A DNA stretch of 64,000 nt from contig JAXLTL010000003.1 in assembly GCA_046330075.1 (NCBI GenBank), forward strand, positions 124,001 to 188,000. The letters are read 5' to 3'. Shown here one piece after another: positions 60,002-64,000 of the stretch. Both the position numbers and the translations under genes were made by a program. The notes below the pieces were generated by a model that was not told the origin of the DNA, searched no databases, and worked only from the letters and a program-made list of their open reading frames with translations. Origin of the DNA: JAJTFW01 sp046330075 (GTDB taxonomy: Bacteria; Bacteroidota; Bacteroidia; AKYH767-A; OLB10). Positions within the stretch are counted from its first letter, which is position 1; each line of letters begins with the position of its first letter.

Positions 60002-61040
60002 CAACCGCAATGGCGCAGCAGCTTCTTGCCCTGATGCAGTCAGGTTGTGGAAATATGCGCATGGTAAATTATCCACTGCCGAGCAATTCGAGGTCGAACA
60101 TCATGCTTTATCGTGCCGGCTTTGTCATGCAGCTATCGAAGGTTATGCATCGGTAACATCGTTGCCTGAACTGGGAACAGCCCGTGAAAGGTTGTTTTCA
60201 GGCCGCAGTAAATGGTGGAGTATTGCGGGTGTTATTGTTGCTGTGGCCGGAGTGCTCTGGTCTGGAGGGTTGTTCCGGAGCGCGCAGCAAAATCTTCCTG
60301 AACCTGATCCATCACCCAGGGAGAATCCTGTTGCACCTGTAGTGTCAGCGCCTGCTGATACAACTGATTTACTTGCCTCCGATACCCTTTCAAATGTGAA
60401 TATCCGCAAGGCAAGTCCGGAGGAAGTAAGAGGTGAGCGTCGCCGCAGATGGGGAGATGAGTTGTTTATGGTGGAGAAACGCGGCGTCGAAACGGTGCCT
60501 GTTGGATCGGTGAAAGCCGGAGTAAAGGGAAGAAGCAGGTTAGCGGTTGTTTATATTGAAGGGTTGAAGGTTGCAGCCTATAAAGAAAGGTTGAATAACG
60601 AGGGTCCTGCATTGGAAGTTAACCGCAACCTGCATCCACGGTTTGCGAATGAAAATGATAAGGGCAGAGAAGCCTTTTATACCGATACGGATACCATTCT
60701 CTATCGTGAGCTGCTCACGGATGCGCTGAGGGCATTTAATTTTGGATTGTGTGTTCAGGTGCTGGATCAGTTAAAAGTGATCGGTGAGAAGTATCCCGAT
60801 GATCAGAATGTCTGGTTTTATTCAGGGATGTGCGCGAAGAACAGCGGTCATCTCTCAGAAGCAATTGCCTTCTTTGGAAAGATGGTATCGGATGAATCCT
60901 CACCCTTCCACGAAGAGGCGATGTGGCATTCGGCACTGTGTTATGAGGAGTCAGGAGACCTTGCCAGTGCCATGAAATTGTACAGGCGTATTGCCGAAGA
61001 CGAAGGGTTTTATTCAGAAGCTGCTGCCAGAAAATTATGA
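59985..61040 (+). CDS. Anti-sigma factor with ZAS zinc-finger, membrane helix and TPR-like periplasmic domain
   Basis: A 351-residue protein overlapping the sigma gene by 17 bp. The N-terminus has the anti-sigma ZAS motif HxxxCxxC (HALSCRLC, His40-Cys44-Cys47) plus an upstream Cys15. A single membrane helix spans about 76-96. A Pro/Ser/Asp-rich linker (about 100-140) leads to a periplasmic domain; its last ~110 residues have TPR-like helices (LLTDALRAFNFGLCVQVLDQ, DDQNVWFYSGMCAKNSGHL, AMWHSALCYEESGDLASAMK). It probably holds the sigma factor at the membrane and senses a periplasmic signal. It overlaps the next gene by four bases (ATGA). Confidence 0.85.
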   Translation: MESKDNNRNGAAASCPDAVRLWKYAHGKLSTAEQFEVEHHALSCRLCHAAIEGYASVTSLPELGTARERLFSGRSKWWSIAGVIVAVAGVLWSGGLFRSAQQNLPEPDPSPRENPVAPVVSAPADTTDLLASDTLSNVNIRKASPEEVRGERRRRWGDELFMVEKRGVETVPVGSVKAGVKGRSRLAVVYIEGLKVAAYKERLNNEGPALEVNRNLHPRFANENDKGREAFYTDTDTILYRELLTDALRAFNFGLCVQVLDQLKVIGEKYPDDQNVWFYSGMCAKNSGHLSEAIAFFGKMVSDESSPFHEEAMWHSALCYEESGDLASAMKLYRRIAEDEGFYSEAAARKL

Positions 61041-62257
61041 AAAAGATTGCGTGGTGCTTTGTGATCATATGGCTCTGTATTACTGGAACGGAGGTGTTTG
61101 CTCAGCAGTATAAAATGTTGTTGCTGGATGAAACGAGCGGGCAACCGGTTCCGTTTGCAAACGTGTTGATAACAAAGAATGGTCATTGGCTGATGGCTGA
61201 TTCAACCGGAATAGTGTTTATCAGCGCAGAGGAAATCCGAATAAAGTCAGCCATCGTAATTTCCCGTGTTGGATACCGGAAACAACAGCTGGAGGCTTTG
61301 GTGCCCGACAGCAGGATGGAAGCCACTGTTCTGCTGAAACCCGAAGTGACGCAATTAACTCCTGCCACCATTCTGCCGGAGAAACTGGATGTTATTCTTT
61401 CAAGAATCAGAAAACGGTTGGCTGAATCATTGGATACGCCTCTTGTCGCAAATGCATTTTACCGCCAGTATCATATTGAGAATGGTAAACCGGTTTTTAT
61501 GGTGGAAGCGGATGCGGAAGTTCTGTTGCCGGGCAGGAAAAGCAAGTTGGAGTTGGTGAATATACGTCATGTTCGCCGCATGCCATCGGAAGAGCAGAAT
61601 CCGGATCAGCACAGCGATCATTTAATTGATCTCTTGTTTATGAATCCCGTGGCGCATCCTGAAGGTACCATACTGAATAAATATGTTGGGAGTGATGTTC
61701 GCTGGAGAGAGCTGCCAGTTGTAAAAGAGGGTTCTTTGCCCAATCTGTTGCAATTGGAATACGAGAGGATTACAGATCATGGAATGTTTACTGAATCCGG
61801 CTTGTTGAAATATGATTCAACTTATCACTTGCTGGAATATGAATGTACCCGCAGACTGAATTCAGGTTACGGACCAGCATATGATAAATACAAGGGTAAG
61901 TATGCCTGGCTGAAACTGGAAGAGAAAATCTCGTGTTCCTATAAGTGGGTGGGTAATCTGATAGGCATTACTGCCCTTCATCAGCAGTATACACATCTCT
62001 TGTTTCATTCAGTTTTTCATCAGTCTGATTATGAACTTACAGAAGATTTTAGTTTGCAGATAGCAGATGTGAAACCCGGAAATCCGGCTAATAGAAAAGA
62101 CTTCAAACTCCAGAGTAACCTCTATGAACAAGGGGTAAAACCTGATCCGGAATTTTTTCAGGAATCCTATCTGCGGCGGTTTGGTACAGTGGATTCAGGA
62201 TTCGTCAGATTATTTGCTTCGCCTGAGGTGTTGAATCAAAAGCTCAATACTCCATAA
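61037..62257 (+). CDS. CarboxypepD-domain envelope protein of the ECF operon
   Basis: A 406-residue exported protein: signal peptide (1-22, ending EVFAQ), carboxypeptidase-regulatory-like domain (about 23-110: LLLDETSGQPVPFANVLI, SRVGYRKQQLEALV), then ~290 residues of beta-rich sequence similar to the DUF5686/CarboxypepD family of Bacteroidota (IRKRLAESLDTPLVANAFYR, QYHIENGKPVFMVEADAEVL). No barrel or plug. The motif QPVPFANV is shared with the plug-only protein on the other side of the sigma factor, so the two may act in one system. Translationally coupled to the anti-sigma gene. Confidence 0.8.
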   Translation: MKKIAWCFVIIWLCITGTEVFAQQYKMLLLDETSGQPVPFANVLITKNGHWLMADSTGIVFISAEEIRIKSAIVISRVGYRKQQLEALVPDSRMEATVLLKPEVTQLTPATILPEKLDVILSRIRKRLAESLDTPLVANAFYRQYHIENGKPVFMVEADAEVLLPGRKSKLELVNIRHVRRMPSEEQNPDQHSDHLIDLLFMNPVAHPEGTILNKYVGSDVRWRELPVVKEGSLPNLLQLEYERITDHGMFTESGLLKYDSTYHLLEYECTRRLNSGYGPAYDKYKGKYAWLKLEEKISCSYKWVGNLIGITALHQQYTHLLFHSVFHQSDYELTEDFSLQIADVKPGNPANRKDFKLQSNLYEQGVKPDPEFFQESYLRRFGTVDSGFVRLFASPEVLNQKLNTP

Positions 62258-64000
62258 TCATTCATCTGTATTCTTAATGCAGGCTTTGATTGGTCCGTAA
62301 TTAAATGTACAGAAATAGCCGCATTCACGAATGATTTCCTGGTAATATTTCGTGTTGTTGTATTGAGCTTTCAGTAAATTGAAATATTGTCCGGATTCGA
62401 AGTCGGCATGTTCGTCATTTTCATGGAAGTTCAGCCAGTCGGCATGTTCACACTTGGCAGCCATCCATGCGCATTGAGCTGCGAATTCCGGATCTTTTGT
62501 GAGTGTCTGGGCTGTTTCATACCATTTTTGTGCAGTATCGCAGTTGAAAAATGAACGCCCTGCTTTTTCTTCAGGTTCGAGATAGTAATTATTTTCTGAG
62601 TAATTGATACGTGTGTCTTGCAATGATCTGGCATTGCCATACCAGGTCATGTTGTAAAGACCGTTTGCATATTCGAAGCAAAGTTTACTTTTAACAGATG
62701 GATTTTTTTCTTTATTGATCTGCTGTAACAGTTGATTCATTTTTACAGCGAAGGTCAATTTAGTATAGGTGGTGGTGTTTTCCTGGCTGTGATCACAGTC
62801 ATGGCAGTCTACAATGTGGATCACAAATGGATCCCCATACGAGGACTGTATTCCGGCCTGCGCATCTTTTTGAAAAGTACTGATAGCTTGTGCCCAGTTT
62901 TGCTCGTACATGAGTTCTGTACCTTCAATGTCGTAAATGTCGGCCAGCGATATAGAGTAGGTGCTACATAGATATTTCTCCAGCCTGTTCAGGTCTTTCC
63001 GCTCCATGAACCGGCGAATTTCAGTCACCTGATCTCGTTTCTTAAGGTCGCGGTCTTCATTACGTGTGCAGAGCCAGAATTTAATATTTTCTCCGTTTCT
63101 TTCATAGATATCACCGGCAAGCCGCAGGATATATCTTTCGGCCGGTTCGCGCTTGGGGGAATTGTCACTGATGATACGCCCTAACATATCTGCAAGTTTT
63201 TCTTCAGATGCTACATCAAAACTGTTAAGTGTGGAAACGAATATAAGCGCAGCGGTGATGTTGTTCTGCTGTTGGGCAGCAATGTTCATTTCGCTGCTGA
63301 GAAGTGTTTCGCTCAGTGTTTTTTTCGCCGCGTCATACTGATGGTCGAGATACTGTACATAGGCTTTGGCCGACAACCAAACCGGAATTCCTCCGGTTCC
63401 GGCCTGTATGCGCCTGTCAATAACCTTAAGCAGTTGGTGGAGCTGATCCTTATTCACGCTGGACCATGACCGGTAGCTGCTGAGAGGATAATTCTCGGGA
63501 CCGTCTTCCAGATAGTGCCCCTCTTCCCAGTAGTAGACCGGGTTTTTGATGATGTTATTTTCAGCAATGTTTACCGCACGCACCAGCAGTAATTCCATTT
63601 CCTTGTTCATTGGATCAAGTTTGGAAATTTCTTCAATCCCTCTTATTGGATCATTGTAAATCCCATAAAGCATCCAAAGAGATAGTTGCTGTTCTCTGTC
63701 AGCTTTCTGTAAGAGTGCATTCCAATCCCCTTCTTCCAGCGGGTGGAAACTGGTGTAAGCGTCCAGCCGCTGTGGTGCGTACAGCCTGAAGATGTCTGCA
63801 TAAATCAGATTCGCTTCTGCATATCGTTGCAATTTATACAGACAAGCCGCATAATATCCCCGGTTTCTCCATTGAATGCTGTTTGTGAACTTTGAATTTG
63901 TTTCGAGTTGAGATTCGTAAAATTGAATTGCAGTTTCATATTGACCTAGATAATGCCAGGTTTTCATAAGCTGATAGCCATAACGTCCCTTCAGGAAGGG
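62258..64000 (-). CDS. TPR-like protein, 5' end outside the window
   Basis: At least 580 codons; the frame is open to the right edge. Convergent with the CarboxypepD gene (stop codons adjacent). The visible part is mostly helical with TPR-like repeats: FLKGRYGYQLMKTWHYLGQY, ETAIQFYESQ, YYAACLYKLQRYAEANLIYA, AYVQYLDHQYDAAKKTLSET, LMYEQNWAQAISTFQKDAQA. The C-terminal part has NPSVKSKLCFEYANGLYNMT and AAQCAWMAAKCEHADW. No signal peptide can be judged. Function unknown; similar large Bacteroidota proteins are periplasmic or secreted. Confidence 0.75.
   Translation of the reverse strand, partial: PFLKGRYGYQLMKTWHYLGQYETAIQFYESQLETNSKFTNSIQWRNRGYYAACLYKLQRYAEANLIYADIFRLYAPQRLDAYTSFHPLEEGDWNALLQKADREQQLSLWMLYGIYNDPIRGIEEISKLDPMNKEMELLLVRAVNIAENNIIKNPVYYWEEGHYLEDGPENYPLSSYRSWSSVNKDQLHQLLKVIDRRIQAGTGGIPVWLSAKAYVQYLDHQYDAAKKTLSETLLSSEMNIAAQQQNNITAALIFVSTLNSFDVASEEKLADMLGRIISDNSPKREPAERYILRLAGDIYERNGENIKFWLCTRNEDRDLKKRDQVTEIRRFMERKDLNRLEKYLCSTYSISLADIYDIEGTELMYEQNWAQAISTFQKDAQAGIQSSYGDPFVIHIVDCHDCDHSQENTTTYTKLTFAVKMNQLLQQINKEKNPSVKSKLCFEYANGLYNMTWYGNARSLQDTRINYSENNYYLEPEEKAGRSFFNCDTAQKWYETAQTLTKDPEFAAQCAWMAAKCEHADWLNFHENDEHADFESGQYFNLLKAQYNNTKYYQEIIRECGYFCTFNYGPIKACIKNTDE

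Noticed and set aside
1..64000. tRNA, rRNA, prophage, insertion sequence or defence island
   Set aside because: I saw no cloverleaf, rRNA segments, integrase, transposase, restriction, toxin-antitoxin or phage structural genes in any frame examined.

Overview
The window comes from a member of the Bacteroidota, probably an uncultured or environmental Flavobacteriales- or Chitinophagales-like organism. The evidence is nine complete proteins with type IX secretion (T9SS) C-terminal sorting domains (eight type A, one type B), an exosortase with a PID-CTERM substrate, DUF4199, DUF4159, LytTR and Reg_prop families, ELWxxDGT repeats, and many start codons preceded by the Bacteroidota sigma-A box TAnnTTTG instead of a Shine-Dalgarno sequence. 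No tRNA, rRNA, CRISPR array, transposase or prophage is visible. None of the T9SS machinery itself is in the window, only cargo.

Layout. 1-7.3 kb: a DUF423 fragment, a lipoprotein, pckA, rsmE, a DUF4159 protein, then a probable metal-uptake locus (His/Cys-rich small protein, TonB-dependent receptor, frameshifted lipoprotein). 7.3-20 kb: secreted T9SS cargo mixed with housekeeping genes (PLP enzyme, THUMP RNA methyltransferase, zinc-ribbon protein, Nif3-like protein, lpxK, NUDIX). 20-25.4 kb: a propeller-type sensor kinase, a REC-PAS-LytTR regulator and a methyltransferase in one run. 25.4-28.4 kb: a repeat-rich region with broken T9SS sorting domains around one intact cargo gene. 28.4-33.6 kb: an Omp28-like cargo protein, dnaK, a lipoprotein and a LysE exporter. 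33.9-36.3 kb: a sugar transferase facing an exosortase, its associated membrane protein and a 59-residue PID-CTERM protein. 36.4-45.6 kb: two very large secreted proteins, a MopE-motif/GEVED adhesin-like protein and a reprolysin-type metalloprotease. 45.6-58.5 kb: yebC, ychF, an FAD oxidoreductase, a trypsin-like protease, DUF4199, rocD, a T9SS type B protein, rlmD and an eight-repeat fibronectin-like protein. 58.6-64 kb: a plug-only TonB-type protein divergent from an ECF sigma / ZAS anti-sigma-TPR / CarboxypepD operon, then a TPR-like gene running off the end.

The genes work mainly at the cell envelope: export and anchoring of surface proteins, proteolysis, metal or nutrient uptake, and envelope signalling. 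The observations that most deserve follow-up are (1) the minimal exosortase locus, whose only nearby substrate is almost nothing but a sorting signal and is separated from the enzyme by a terminator; (2) the 25.4-28.4 kb repeat/CTD graveyard, which suggests repeat-mediated loss or exchange of sorting domains; (3) the two-class spacing of TAnnTTTG to start codon, which implies widespread leaderless mRNAs; and (4) the ECF sigma/plug-only locus.
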